A stretch of 64,000 bases of DNA from Microbacterium thalassium (GCF_014208045.1 NZ_JACHML010000001.1:3632013-3696012); one strand, 5' to 3'. Shown: positions 43,869-52,187, numbered from the stretch's first letter. Notes: generated by a model from the sequence alone, not told the origin. Made by a program: numbers and translations.

Positions 43869-44222
43869 ATGTCGCGTCACTGGAGTCCGCTCGCGTTCGT
43901 CTACCTCGCGCTGTCGGTCGCGGGGCTCATCGGGACCTGGTGGTTCAACGCGCTGGCGATCATCCAGCTGCGTGACTTCCTCGGAGACCTCGTCACGAGC
44001 GGACCCGCGGTGTCGTCCATCACGGTCGACCTGCTCGTCGTCGCCACCGCCGGGAGCGTGTTCCTCATCGTCGAGGCGCGACGGCTCGGCATGCGCTTCG
44101 GCTGGCTGTACGTCGTCGGGTCGGGTCTCACGGCGTTCGCCTTCACGTTCCCGCTGTTCCTCGCGATGCGGCAGCGCCGCCTGAACCAGCTCGCGTCGGA
44201 GGACGCATCCGCTCCGGCGTGA
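43869..44222 (+). CDS. DUF2834 small membrane protein
   Basis: A 117-aa protein with three hydrophobic helices: FVYLALSVAGLIGTWWFN, ITVDLLVVATAGSVFLIVEA and LYVVGSGLTAFAFTFPLFLA. DUF2834 is of unknown function. It converges on the aquaporin gene with 7 bases between stops. Confidence 0.8.
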   Translation: MSRHWSPLAFVYLALSVAGLIGTWWFNALAIIQLRDFLGDLVTSGPAVSSITVDLLVVATAGSVFLIVEARRLGMRFGWLYVVGSGLTAFAFTFPLFLAMRQRRLNQLASEDASAPA

Positions 44223-44229
44223 CGCCCGA

Positions 44230-44913
44230 TCAGACCTCGGCCGGGATCGCCGCCTCCGGTTCGCGCACCGGGTACAGCATTCGCACCGCCAGCCACGCGA
44301 TCGCCGCCCCGACCAGCTGCGCGGCGATGAACGGCAGGACGGATGCCGGGGCGATGCCGGCGAAGGTGTCGCTGATCGCGCGGCCGACCGTGATCGCGGG
44401 GTTGGCGAAGCTCGTCGACGACGTGAAGAAGTACGCCGCGCCGATGTAGGCGCCCACCGCAGGGGCGGCGAGGTTCCCCCGGCCGGTGCGCACGAGCGCG
44501 AAGATCACCAGCACCAGCCCGAAGGTCGCGACGACCTCGGCCAGCAGGTGCGGCCACGTCGCCCGGTCGGTCGTGCTGAAGGCGGTGGGAACGCCGAACA
44601 TGGCGTTGGCCAGCGCCGCGCCGCCGAGGCATCCGATGATCTGCACCGGGATGTAGACGGCGACGCTCCGCCACGATCGCCCGCCGGTGGCGGCGTCGAC
44701 GAGCGACACGGCGGGATTGAAGTGGGCGCCCGACACCGACGCGAACACGGCGATCAGCACGCCGAGGCCGAGGGCGGTCGCGAAGGCGTTCTCGAAGAGG
44801 GCGAGGCCGACGTCGGTCGGCGACAGGGTCTGGGCGGCGATGCCCGAGCCGACGACGACGGCCGCCAGCCCGGCGCTTCCGAGGAACTCGGCGACGTAGG
44901 CGCGCGAGTTCAC
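44230..44913 (-). CDS. aqpS: Aquaporin/MIP channel of the arsenic island (AqpS-like)
   Basis: A 227-aa six-helix channel. Both half-helix motifs are present (GAHFNPAVSL and TSFANPAITVGR). The GTG start overlaps the arsR stop (GTGA), so it is translationally coupled to arsR. Aquaglyceroporins in ars operons can pass As(OH)3; in Sinorhizobium AqpS works with ArsC in place of a pump. That role here is inference from context. Confidence 0.88.
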   Translation of the reverse strand: MNSRAYVAEFLGSAGLAAVVVGSGIAAQTLSPTDVGLALFENAFATALGLGVLIAVFASVSGAHFNPAVSLVDAATGGRSWRSVAVYIPVQIIGCLGGAALANAMFGVPTAFSTTDRATWPHLLAEVVATFGLVLVIFALVRTGRGNLAAPAVGAYIGAAYFFTSSTSFANPAITVGRAISDTFAGIAPASVLPFIAAQLVGAAIAWLAVRMLYPVREPEAAIPAEV

Positions 44914-45260
44914 GAGGCTGCCAGCAGCTGAGCGATGCGGTCGAGGGCGCCCGGCACGAGCCGGAAGTACGCCCACGTGCCGCGCTTGCTGCGGGAGAGG
45001 AAGCCCGCCTCGGTCAGCACCTTCAGGTGGTGCGACACCGTCGGCTGACTGAGCCCGACCGGCTCGATGAGGTCGCACACGCACGCCTCGGCACCCTCGG
45101 AGGCCGCCACGATCGACAGCAGGCGCAGGCGCGCCGGGTCGGCGAGGGCCTTCATCGTGTGGGCCAGGTCGTCGGCCTCGGCGGCGCTCAACGGCTCGCG
45201 CACGAGCGGAGAGCAGCACACCGGCGCGTCGGTCGCATCGGTCAGTTCCACGGGAAGCAT
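44910..45260 (-). CDS. arsR: ArsR arsenic-responsive repressor
   Basis: A 116-aa winged-helix repressor. The N-terminal CC pair (Cys15-16 in DAPVCCSPL) and CVC (Cys60, Cys62) match the C. glutamicum-type As(III) site. HTH: GLSQPTVSHHLKVLTEAGFL. It shares an operon with the aquaporin and is divergent from the ArsO-like gene over two operators. Confidence 0.94.
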   Translation of the reverse strand: MLPVELTDATDAPVCCSPLVREPLSAAEADDLAHTMKALADPARLRLLSIVAASEGAEACVCDLIEPVGLSQPTVSHHLKVLTEAGFLSRSKRGTWAYFRLVPGALDRIAQLLAAS

Positions 45261-45277
45261 GCATCGATGCTAGTCGA

Positions 45278-45295
45278 TATTGACAGGAATCAATA
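45278..45295. promoter_or_regulatory. ArsR operator candidate 1
   Basis: TATTGA-CAGGAA-TCAATA, perfect 6-base arms, 18 bases upstream of arsR. It has the same half-site spacing as the next site. Confidence 0.65.
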
Positions 45296-45310
45296 CGTCG
45301 CCCACACTGT

Positions 45311-45332
45311 TATATCGACGAACATCGATATA
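45311..45332. promoter_or_regulatory. ArsR operator candidate 2
   Basis: TATATCGA-CGAACA-TCGATATA, perfect 8-base arms, 14 bases before the ArsO-like start. Together with site 1 it suggests TATnGA-N6-TCnATA as the binding pattern. Confidence 0.72.
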
Positions 45333-45345
45333 CCGGGAGATCCTT

Positions 45346-46656
45346 GTGACACTCATCGACCTCGCCCCCTCGGCGCCCCGCACCGACCGCCTCGCGACCC
45401 TGCCGATCGTCGTCATCGGCGCCGGACCCGTCGGCCTCGCCGCCGCCGCGCACCTCATCGAGCGCGGTCTCGACGTCACGATCCTCGAGGCCGGCGCGGA
45501 CGCCGGAGCGAGCGTACGCGAGTGGGGCCACACGCGATTCTTCTCGCCGTGGCGGTACCTCGTCGATCCGGCCGCGCGGCGCCTGCTCGAAGCCGCAGGC
45601 TGGCGGCATCCGTCCCCCGAGCGGATGCCGACCGGCGCCGAGTTCGTCGAGCGCTACCTCACGCCCCTCGCGGCGCTCCCCGCGATCGCCGAGCGACTGC
45701 GGACCGGCGTGCGCGTGACGGCGGTGTCGCGCGAGGGAATGGATCGCACACGCACGCGCGGCCGCGCCGCAGCGCCCTTCGTCGTCCGCACCCGCACCGC
45801 CGACGGCGCGATCGAGCGCCTCACGGCCCGCGCCGTGATCGACGCCTCGGGCACCTGGTCGACCCCCAACCCGCTCGCCAGCGACGGGCTCGAGCTCGAG
45901 GGCATCGACGAGATCCGGGATGCCGTCACCCATGCCCTGCCCGACGTCCTCGGCCGCGACCGCGACCGGTTCGCCGGCCGTCGCACGACGGTCGTCGGTG
46001 CGGGCCACTCGGCGGCGAACACGCTGCTCGACCTGGTCGAGCTCGCCCGCCGCGAACCCGGGACGCGCGTGACGTGGCTGATCCGCAACGCCCGGGCCGC
46101 CCGCGTGGCCGCATCCGCCGACGATGACCTCGCCGGCCGGGCCGCGCTCGGCGATCGCGTCCACGCCGCCGTCGCCGAGGGACTCATCGAGCTCGTGGAC
46201 GGATTCGAGATCCTGTCCGCACGGCGGGACGCCGGGCCGGTGGTCCTCGTCGGGCACCGCCGCGGGGAGCTCGCCGAGCACGAGACCGACGTGGTGGTGA
46301 ACGCGACCGGGTTCCGCCCCGACCTCGCGCCCCTGCGCGAACTGCGCCTCGAGCTCGACGACATCGTCGAGGCCCCGCGCCGCCTCGCGCCGCTCATCGA
46401 CCCGAACGTGCACTCGTGCGGCACCGTCGAGCCGCATGGCTTCCGCGAGCTCGCGCACCCCGAGCAGGGATTCTTCATCGTCGGCATGAAGTCGTACGGT
46501 CGCGCGCCGACCTTCCTGCTCGCCACGGGCTACGAGCAGGTGCGCTCGGTCACCGCCTGGCTGGCAGGGGATACGGAGTCGGCGTCCACCGTGAGCCTCG
46601 AGCTGCCCGCGACCGGCGTGTGCTCGACCGACATCGGCGGGTCGGGGTGCTGCTGA
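45346..46656 (+). CDS. arsO: FAD/NAD(P)-binding oxidoreductase of ars cluster (ArsO-like)
   Basis: A flavoprotein of about 436 aa. GxGxxG motifs: VVIGAGPVGLAAAAHL (FAD) and TVVGAGHSAANTLLDL (NADPH), plus VVNATGFRPDLAPL. The C-terminus ends VCSTDIGGSGCC, a Cys-rich tail that could bind As(III) or serve in redox. GTG at 45346 has a GGGAGA site. Similar proteins recur in actinobacterial ars operons; the reaction is not established. Confidence 0.82.
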   Translation: MTLIDLAPSAPRTDRLATLPIVVIGAGPVGLAAAAHLIERGLDVTILEAGADAGASVREWGHTRFFSPWRYLVDPAARRLLEAAGWRHPSPERMPTGAEFVERYLTPLAALPAIAERLRTGVRVTAVSREGMDRTRTRGRAAAPFVVRTRTADGAIERLTARAVIDASGTWSTPNPLASDGLELEGIDEIRDAVTHALPDVLGRDRDRFAGRRTTVVGAGHSAANTLLDLVELARREPGTRVTWLIRNARAARVAASADDDLAGRAALGDRVHAAVAEGLIELVDGFEILSARRDAGPVVLVGHRRGELAEHETDVVVNATGFRPDLAPLRELRLELDDIVEAPRRLAPLIDPNVHSCGTVEPHGFRELAHPEQGFFIVGMKSYGRAPTFLLATGYEQVRSVTAWLAGDTESASTVSLELPATGVCSTDIGGSGCC

Positions 46657-47165
46657 CGCACGTGCGGAGCATGACCGCCGCCGACTGGCCCGCGGTCGCC
46701 GAGATCTACCGCGAAGGCATCGAGGACGGCGAAGCGACCTTCGAGTCCTCGGTGCCCTCGTGGGAGGCGTTCGACGCGGGGAAGCTCGCCGCGCCGCGGC
46801 TGGTGGCGATCGACGAAGCGGATGCGGTCGCCGGCTGGGCCGCGGCATCGCCCGTGTCGGCGCGGGCGGTGTACCGCGGCGTCGTCGAGCACTCGGTGTA
46901 CGTCGCGCGCAGCGCCCGCGGACTCGGAGTCGGGCGCGCGCTGCTCGACGCGTTCGTCGCCGCCGCCGACGAGGCGGGCATCTGGACCATCCAGTCGAGC
47001 GTCTTCCCCGAGAACGCCGCGAGCATCCGGCTGCACGAGAGCGCCGGCTTCCGCATCGTCGGGCGCCGCGAGCGCATCGCACGGTCGACGGTCGGCCCGC
47101 GCGCCGGCGCGTGGCGCGACACCGTGCTCATCGAGCGCCGCAGCACCCGCAACGGCCTCGCCTGA
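46647..47165 (+). CDS. arsN1: GNAT acetyltransferase, phosphinothricin/arsinothricin type (ArsN-like)
   Basis: A 172-aa N-acetyltransferase. Motifs: MTAADWPAVAEIYREGIEDG, ATFESSVPSWEAF, acetyl-CoA loop ARGLGVGRALLDA, and HESAGFRIVGRRERIA typical of PAT/ArsN. Overlap with arsO by 10 bases (GTG at 46647) is preferred because it keeps the first strand; ATG at 46671 is an alternative. In an ars operon it probably acetylates an organoarsenical such as arsinothricin. Confidence 0.85.
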   Translation: MLLTHVRSMTAADWPAVAEIYREGIEDGEATFESSVPSWEAFDAGKLAAPRLVAIDEADAVAGWAAASPVSARAVYRGVVEHSVYVARSARGLGVGRALLDAFVAAADEAGIWTIQSSVFPENAASIRLHESAGFRIVGRRERIARSTVGPRAGAWRDTVLIERRSTRNGLA

Positions 47166-47180
47166 CCCGGTCGCCCCCCC

Positions 47181-47252
47181 GCCGAGACGTGGCATTCCCG
47201 CCGAGACAGCGTTCCACGGGCGAGTGTCTCAGCGCGATTGGTGCGTCTCGGC
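47181..47252. repeat. Extragenic palindrome between arsN-like and arsR-arsC genes
   Basis: GCCGAGACG (47181-47189) faces CGTCTCGGC (47244-47252), and GAGACA (47203-47208) faces TGTCTC (47225-47230). GCCGAGAC occurs twice directly. This is an extragenic-element style unlike the 4117/5984 family. It may terminate the arsO-arsN transcript. Confidence 0.6.
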
Positions 47253-47300
47253 AAGGCGCGGGCCGAACGGGCGCAGGAGGAGGGTGCGCGGGCGGGTTGG

Positions 47301-47316
47301 ATAGACTTGCGTCTAT
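47301..47316. promoter_or_regulatory. Operator at start codon of arsR-arsC fusion
   Basis: ATAGAC-TTGC-GTCTAT is a perfect palindrome whose right arm includes the first bases of the start codon (47315). The same ATAGAC...TCTATG pattern recurs at 48236. Confidence 0.72.
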
Positions 47317-48217
47317 GGGTTCGGGGGACGCGGACGGCGACGCGGGCGCGCGCGGGCTGAGCGTTCTCGCGGAGCCGACACGGGCGCGCATTCTGCGCGA
47401 GATCCGCGACGCGCCGGACGGGCGCGCGATGGTCAGCCGGCTCGCGGAACTCCTCGACCTGCGCCAGCCCACCATCAGCCACCACATGAAGGCACTCCTC
47501 GACGAGGGCTTCGTCACACGCGAGCCGGACGGGCGTCGCGCGTGGTACCGGATCGCGCCGGCGCAGGCGGACCGCGTCGCCGCGCTCCTCGAGGCGGATG
47601 CCGAGCCGGCCGGCGAGCCCGATCTCGACCGGATCGCCGACGATCTGACGGCGAGGTTCCGCGGCGTCGTGTCGCCCGAGACGGTCGCGCGCTGCGTGCG
47701 CGAATCGCACGACATGCTGGTCGCCTCGGGCGGGCCGCTCGTCGCCTCGCGCACGAGCGCGTTCGCCGCGAGCCGCCTGGACGCCATCGTCAGCGCGGCG
47801 AGTCCGCACGGTCGCGGTCGCCCCGAGGTGCTCTTCGTGTGCGTCAAGAACGCCGGGCGATCCCAGATGGCCGCCGGCATCCTCCGCCACCTCGCGGGCG
47901 ACCACGTCGTCGTGCGCACGGCAGGGTCTGCGCCGGCGTCGGCGATGGCCCCCGCGATCGTGGTCGCGCTCGACGAGATCGGGGTGCCCGTCGGCGGCGA
48001 GTTCCCCAAGCCCCTCACCGATGAAGCGGTGCGCGCGGCCGACGTCGTGGTGACGATGGGGTGCGGCGACGCGTGCCCCGTGTACTCCGGGCGCCGATAC
48101 CTCGATTGGGAACTCGACGACCCGGCCGGACTCCCCCTCGCCGCGGTGCGCGGCATCCGCGACGACATCGAAGCACGCGTGCGCGCTCTGCTCCGGGAGC
48201 TGCTCGGAACACTCTGA
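47315..48217 (+). CDS. ArsR-ArsC fusion: HTH repressor plus arsenate reductase
   Basis: A 300-aa two-part protein. Residues about 10-95 form an ArsR winged helix (LAEPTRARILREIRDAP, QPTISHHMKALLDEGF). About 105-160 is a helical segment (VVSPETVARCVRESHD) also found in the gene at 48695. About 170-300 is an LMW-PTP-type arsenate reductase (FVCVKNAGRSQMA, Cys176; MGCGDACPVY, Cys250/254). The HTH part has no Cys, so arsenic sensing may use Cys127 or the catalytic cysteines. Likely mycothiol-dependent. Confidence 0.9.
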   Translation: MGSGDADGDAGARGLSVLAEPTRARILREIRDAPDGRAMVSRLAELLDLRQPTISHHMKALLDEGFVTREPDGRRAWYRIAPAQADRVAALLEADAEPAGEPDLDRIADDLTARFRGVVSPETVARCVRESHDMLVASGGPLVASRTSAFAASRLDAIVSAASPHGRGRPEVLFVCVKNAGRSQMAAGILRHLAGDHVVVRTAGSAPASAMAPAIVVALDEIGVPVGGEFPKPLTDEAVRAADVVVTMGCGDACPVYSGRRYLDWELDDPAGLPLAAVRGIRDDIEARVRALLRELLGTL

Positions 48218-48234
48218 CGACGAGTGGACTTAAC

Positions 48235-48252
48235 CATAGACGGCGATCTATG
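48235..48252 (+). promoter_or_regulatory. Operator upstream of arsC pair
   Basis: CATAGA-CGGCGA-TCTATG matches the site at 47301 (ATAGA-N6-TCTAT). It lies between a weak -35 (TGGACT, 48225-48230) and includes the start of a -10 (TATGCT, 48249-48254). Confidence 0.7.
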
Positions 48253-48281
48253 CTTTTCTCACCGACAGAAGGAGCCCTCCC

Positions 48282-48698
48282 ATGGCCGACAAGCCCACCG
48301 TCCTGTTCGTCTGCGTCCACAACGCCGGACGCTCCCAGATGGCCGCCGGTTTCCTGCGCGAGCTCGGCGCGGGCCGCATCGAGGTGCTGTCGGCCGGCTC
48401 CGCCCCCAAGGACCAGATCAACCCCGTCGCCGTCGAGGCCATGGCGGAGCAGGGCATCGACATCGCCGGCAACACGCCCAAGGTGCTCACCGTCGAGGCG
48501 GTCAAGGAGTCCGACGTCGTGATCACGATGGGCTGCGGCGACGCGTGCCCGATCTTCCCCGGCAAGCGCTACGAGGACTGGGTCCTCGACGACCCGGCCG
48601 GCCAGGGCATCGAGGCCGTGCGCCCGATCCGCGACGAGATCCGCACCCGCGTCGAGGAGCTGATCACCGAGCTTGTGCCCGAGGCGGCGGCGTCGTGA
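48282..48698 (+). CDS. arsC: Arsenate reductase (LMW-PTP, mycothiol type)
   Basis: A 138-aa enzyme reducing As(V) to As(III). P-loop FVCVHNAGRSQM (Cys11, Arg17) and ITMGCGDACPIF (Cys85, Cys89). The closest functional class is the mycothiol/mycoredoxin-dependent ArsC of Corynebacterium. AAGGAG precedes the ATG. It is coupled to the next gene by GTGA overlap. Confidence 0.94.
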   Translation: MADKPTVLFVCVHNAGRSQMAAGFLRELGAGRIEVLSAGSAPKDQINPVAVEAMAEQGIDIAGNTPKVLTVEAVKESDVVITMGCGDACPIFPGKRYEDWVLDDPAGQGIEAVRPIRDEIRTRVEELITELVPEAAAS

Positions 48699-49366
48699 GC
48701 GCCGAGAGCCCGTTCCACAACGTCGGTCAGGGCGGGCTGCTGTCGGCCGAGGCCGTGCTGCGCCGCGCGGCCGGCCGTCTCGCCCAGCACTTCACCGGCA
48801 TCGTGAGCCCCGAGACGACCGAGCGGATCGTGTTCGAGTCGTACGCCGCGCTCAAGCGCACGGCCCACGTCGAGACGCACCTGGCCACGGTCGCCGAGCG
48901 GTTCGCCGCCGACCGGCTGACCGCGCTCGCGCAGTCCAAGGGACTGGTCGCCAAGCCCGTGCCCGAAGTGCTGTACGTGTGCGTCGGCAACTCGGGGCGC
49001 TCGCAGATGGCGGCGGCGCTCACGCGCCACCTCGCCGGGGACCGCGTGCACGTCCGCTCCGCCGGCTCGCAGCCGGCCGAGCAGATCCTGCCGACGGTGC
49101 TCACGGCGCTCGACGAGCTCGGCATCCCGATGGACCAGGAGTTCCCCAAGCCGCTCACCGACGACGTCGTGCGCGCGGCCGACGCGGTCATCACGATGGG
49201 CTGCGGCGACGCGTGCCCCGTCTACCCCGGCAAGCGGTACCTCGACTGGCAGCTCGCCGACCCGGCCGATCTCGACCTCGCCGGTGTGCGCGACGTGCGC
49301 GACGAGATCCGCGGCCGCGTCGAGGACCTGGTCGCCGAGCTCGTTCCGGCTCAGCCGGTCCTCTAG
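48695..49366 (+). CDS. arsC: Arsenate reductase with N-terminal helical domain
   Basis: A 223-aa protein. The N-terminal three-helix segment (about 15-75; FTGIVSPETTERIVFESYAAL) precedes an LMW-PTP domain with YVCVGNSGRSQMA (Cys96) and MGCGDACPVYPGKRY. It is the third arsenate-reductase copy in the island. Its helical segment matches the middle of the ArsR-ArsC fusion, so the fusion probably arose by adding an ArsR HTH to this gene type. Confidence 0.9.
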   Translation: MSAESPFHNVGQGGLLSAEAVLRRAAGRLAQHFTGIVSPETTERIVFESYAALKRTAHVETHLATVAERFAADRLTALAQSKGLVAKPVPEVLYVCVGNSGRSQMAAALTRHLAGDRVHVRSAGSQPAEQILPTVLTALDELGIPMDQEFPKPLTDDVVRAADAVITMGCGDACPVYPGKRYLDWQLADPADLDLAGVRDVRDEIRGRVEDLVAELVPAQPVL

Positions 49367-49443
49367 CACCTGTCTCGCCTCACGAACGTCGGGGAATCAA
49401 CGCTCCGTCGGAGGCTCCGGCCCGGATTCCTCCTCGCTGTCAA

Positions 49444-50663
49444 GTGGTCGATGCATCAGGCGGCGGTGGCGAGGTATTCGTTGAGGGCTTGGGCTGGGGT
49501 CTTCATGCCCAGGGTGGGGCGGGGTCGGCTGTTGAGCTTGTCGGCGACTGCTCGTAGACCGTTCGCGTCCCAGGTGGAGAGGTCGCTGCCCTTGGTGAAC
49601 CAGTGGCGCAGGAGCCGGTTGGTGTTCTCGTTCGTGCCGCGCTGCCAGGGCGAGTGCGGGTCGCAGAAGTACACCGGTGCCTGCAGCTTGAGCTGGATGT
49701 CGGCGTAGTCGGCCAGTTCGGTGCCGCGGTCCCAGGTGATCGAGCGCCGCAGGTGCCAGGGCAGCTGGTTCATCTCGCGGATCATCGCGCCCGCGACCTC
49801 GTCCGCGGTATGCCGTCCGGGCAGGTGCAGCAGCACCGCGAACCGGGTGGTGCGCTCGACCAGCGTTCCGATCGCGGACCGGCCGCCGGCGCCGAGGATC
49901 AGGTCCCCTTCCCAATGGCCGGGCACGGCACGGTCCTCGACCTGCGCGGGACGGTCGCTGATCGTGAGCGCGTTCTTGAACGGGCTGACCCAACGGACGC
50001 CGTCGCGGGGTTTGCGCGCCTCGCGGCCGGTCGAGAGCTGACGCGCGAGATCCTGCCGCAACTGTCCCCGCCCCTGCACATACAGCGCCTGGTAGATCGT
50101 CTCGTGACTCACCCGCCAAGTCTTGTCGTCCGGATGGTCGCGTTCGAGCACATCGGCGATCAGCTTCGGGCTCCACCCGTCATCGATCCACTCCTCGACC
50201 CGCACCGCCAGACCGGCATTGGCGATCAGCTTGAACGGTTTCGGGCGCCGCCGGGCACGCTGCGCCTCCAGCTCCGCGACCGCGGCCCGGTACTGACCAT
50301 CACGGCCCCGATGACGGGCGAGCTCACGGGAGATGACCGACTGGTCACGTCCGATCCGACGCGCGATCTCACGCTGCGACAGCCCCGCCCGCCGCCCGGC
50401 CTGGATCTCGATCCGCTCTTCCAGACTCAACCCGCGACCGGGTCGCACGTCCGGCCGCAAAGGATCGAGCACAGGGATGTGACTGCGACGTGTCGGCATG
50501 CCGACAGTGTTCCGCCACCAGATCCCCACCGCGTCACCAGACGCGCCGATCAACGCCCCCGCCCGCACGAACGACAACCCCTGACACACCGCCAGGAACG
50601 CCGCGTCCTTCGCCGCCACAGTGAATCGCATCGCCGCCTCCGCTCAGTGATGCAACGACCGTA
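49444..50663 (-). mobile_element. IS30-family insertion sequence
   Basis: About 1.2 kb with one transposase. Imperfect terminal inverted repeats: GGTCGATGCATCA (49446-49458) and the complement of TGATGCAACGACC (50648-50660), 12 of 13 matching, with weaker similarity outward. The exact ends and target duplication were not resolved. The left repeat includes the transposase stop codon. It lies just past the last ars gene. Confidence 0.85.
49456..50631 (-). CDS. IS30-family transposase
   Basis: A 391-aa DDE transposase. HTH_38 region GLSLEERIEIQAGRRAGLSQ with SQREIARRIGRDQSVISREL. DDE residues: GHWEGDLI (Asp about 243), TWDRGTE (Asp about 301), SPWQRGTNENTN (Glu about 335). Full length, no frameshift seen, so probably active. 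ATG at 50631 with GGAGG. Confidence 0.95.
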   Translation of the reverse strand: MRFTVAAKDAAFLAVCQGLSFVRAGALIGASGDAVGIWWRNTVGMPTRRSHIPVLDPLRPDVRPGRGLSLEERIEIQAGRRAGLSQREIARRIGRDQSVISRELARHRGRDGQYRAAVAELEAQRARRRPKPFKLIANAGLAVRVEEWIDDGWSPKLIADVLERDHPDDKTWRVSHETIYQALYVQGRGQLRQDLARQLSTGREARKPRDGVRWVSPFKNALTISDRPAQVEDRAVPGHWEGDLILGAGGRSAIGTLVERTTRFAVLLHLPGRHTADEVAGAMIREMNQLPWHLRRSITWDRGTELADYADIQLKLQAPVYFCDPHSPWQRGTNENTNRLLRHWFTKGSDLSTWDANGLRAVADKLNSRPRPTLGMKTPAQALNEYLATAA

Positions 50664-50716
50664 TGAATCCACCCTCCGACGAAGACGCGATTCTCCGACG
50701 GTGGAGGCGGAGGCGG

Positions 50717-52102
50717 CTACGCCAGGGTGTCGAGGATGCTCGTGAGCAGCTCGAACGTCGTCAGCGGGCTCACGATCGCGAAGCGCAGCACCGGCTCGCC
50801 GCGGTGCGAGCTCGGCACCACGAAGCCGAGCTGCTCCTCGAGGAGCTGATCCGACCACGCCGCGTAGTCGGCGAGGCTCCAGCCCTCGCGCCGGAACACC
50901 ACGACCGACAGCTGCGGATCGCGCACGAGTGAGAGACCGGGCCGGCGCTCGATCTCGTCGGCGATCTCGCGGGCCAGGTCGATGCCGTGCTCGATCGCCG
51001 AACGGTACTCGTCCGTGCCGTGGGTCGCGAGCGAGAACCACAGCGGCAGTCCGCGGGCGCGGCGCGTGAGCTGGATGCCGAGGTCGGACGGGTTCCAGTC
51101 TGCGCCGCCGGTCAGGGTGTCGAGGTACTCGGCCTTCTGCGTGTGCGCCAGCAGCGCCTGATCGGGGTCGCGGTAGATGAGCGCGCACGCGTCGAACGGC
51201 GCGAACAGCCACTTGTGCGGGTCGACGATGAGCGAGTCCGCCTTCTCGACGCCCGCGAACACCGGACGCATCCGGTCGACCAGCATCGCCGCGAGACCGT
51301 ACGCCCCGTCGATGTGGAGCCACACGCCGCGCTCCTTCACGGCGTCCGCGACCGAGGCGATGTCGTCGACGATTCCGAAGTTGGTCGTGCCGCCGGTCGC
51401 GACCACCGCGAAGACGGCGTCGCCGTGCTCGTCCAGGGCGCGCGCGACGGCGTCGCCGTGCAGGCGCCCGTCGTCGCCGGTCGGCACGTCCACGACGTCG
51501 ACGTCCATCACCGCGGCCGCGGACGCGATCGACGAGTGCGCCTCCGCGCTGCCGACGACCGCCCAGCGACCCGGGTCGGGACGCCCGAGGTCGCGGTTGC
51601 GGCGCCGGGCGACGTCCCGCGCCGTCACGAGCGCCGACAGGTTGCCGATCGTGCCGCCCTGCATGAACACGCCGCCGGCGCCCTGCGGCAGGCCGAACTC
51701 GGCCGCCAGCCAGTGCAGCACCTCGTTCTCGGCGAACACGGCCCCCGACCCCTCCATCCACGAGCCGCCGTACACCGACGACGCCGACACGACGAGATCG
51801 AACGCGATGGCGGCCTTCGTCGGGGCGGACGGGATGAACGACAGGTACGCGGGGTGGTCGGTGGTGACGCACGCGGGCGCGAGGACGTTCTCGAACAGCG
51901 CGATGGCGCGCCGCGCCCCGATCCCGTCGGCGCTGATCGAGCCGGACGCGAGACGCGACAGATCGCGCGGCGTCAGCGGCTTGTCCAGCGGCACGTTCTC
52001 GTACACCGCGCGCCGGCGCGCGTAGTCGAGCACCTCGTCGACGATCGAGCGGGTGTCGTGCGAGATGGCGTGCATCTTCTCGGGCGGGACGGATGCGGTC
52101 AC
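50717..52102 (-). CDS. PLP-dependent group II amino acid decarboxylase
   Basis: A 461-aa enzyme. The PLP Lys is in VDPHKWLF (about K297), with HIDGAYG (Asp about 265) and AEAHSS (His about 189). It resembles aromatic-L-amino-acid/glutamate decarboxylases; the substrate (Tyr, Trp, Glu or 2,4-diaminobutyrate) cannot be set. GTG at 52102 after AAGGAG. It is the first gene beyond the IS30 element. Confidence 0.9.
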   Translation of the reverse strand: MTASVPPEKMHAISHDTRSIVDEVLDYARRRAVYENVPLDKPLTPRDLSRLASGSISADGIGARRAIALFENVLAPACVTTDHPAYLSFIPSAPTKAAIAFDLVVSASSVYGGSWMEGSGAVFAENEVLHWLAAEFGLPQGAGGVFMQGGTIGNLSALVTARDVARRRNRDLGRPDPGRWAVVGSAEAHSSIASAAAVMDVDVVDVPTGDDGRLHGDAVARALDEHGDAVFAVVATGGTTNFGIVDDIASVADAVKERGVWLHIDGAYGLAAMLVDRMRPVFAGVEKADSLIVDPHKWLFAPFDACALIYRDPDQALLAHTQKAEYLDTLTGGADWNPSDLGIQLTRRARGLPLWFSLATHGTDEYRSAIEHGIDLAREIADEIERRPGLSLVRDPQLSVVVFRREGWSLADYAAWSDQLLEEQLGFVVPSSHRGEPVLRFAIVSPLTTFELLTSILDTLA

Positions 52103-52187
52103 AGCTGCTCCTTCGAGTCACCTCACAGTAGGGAGGGCAGGATGGGAGAATCAACACGCACGTGTGCGCCGACCCGAAGGAGCCCGG

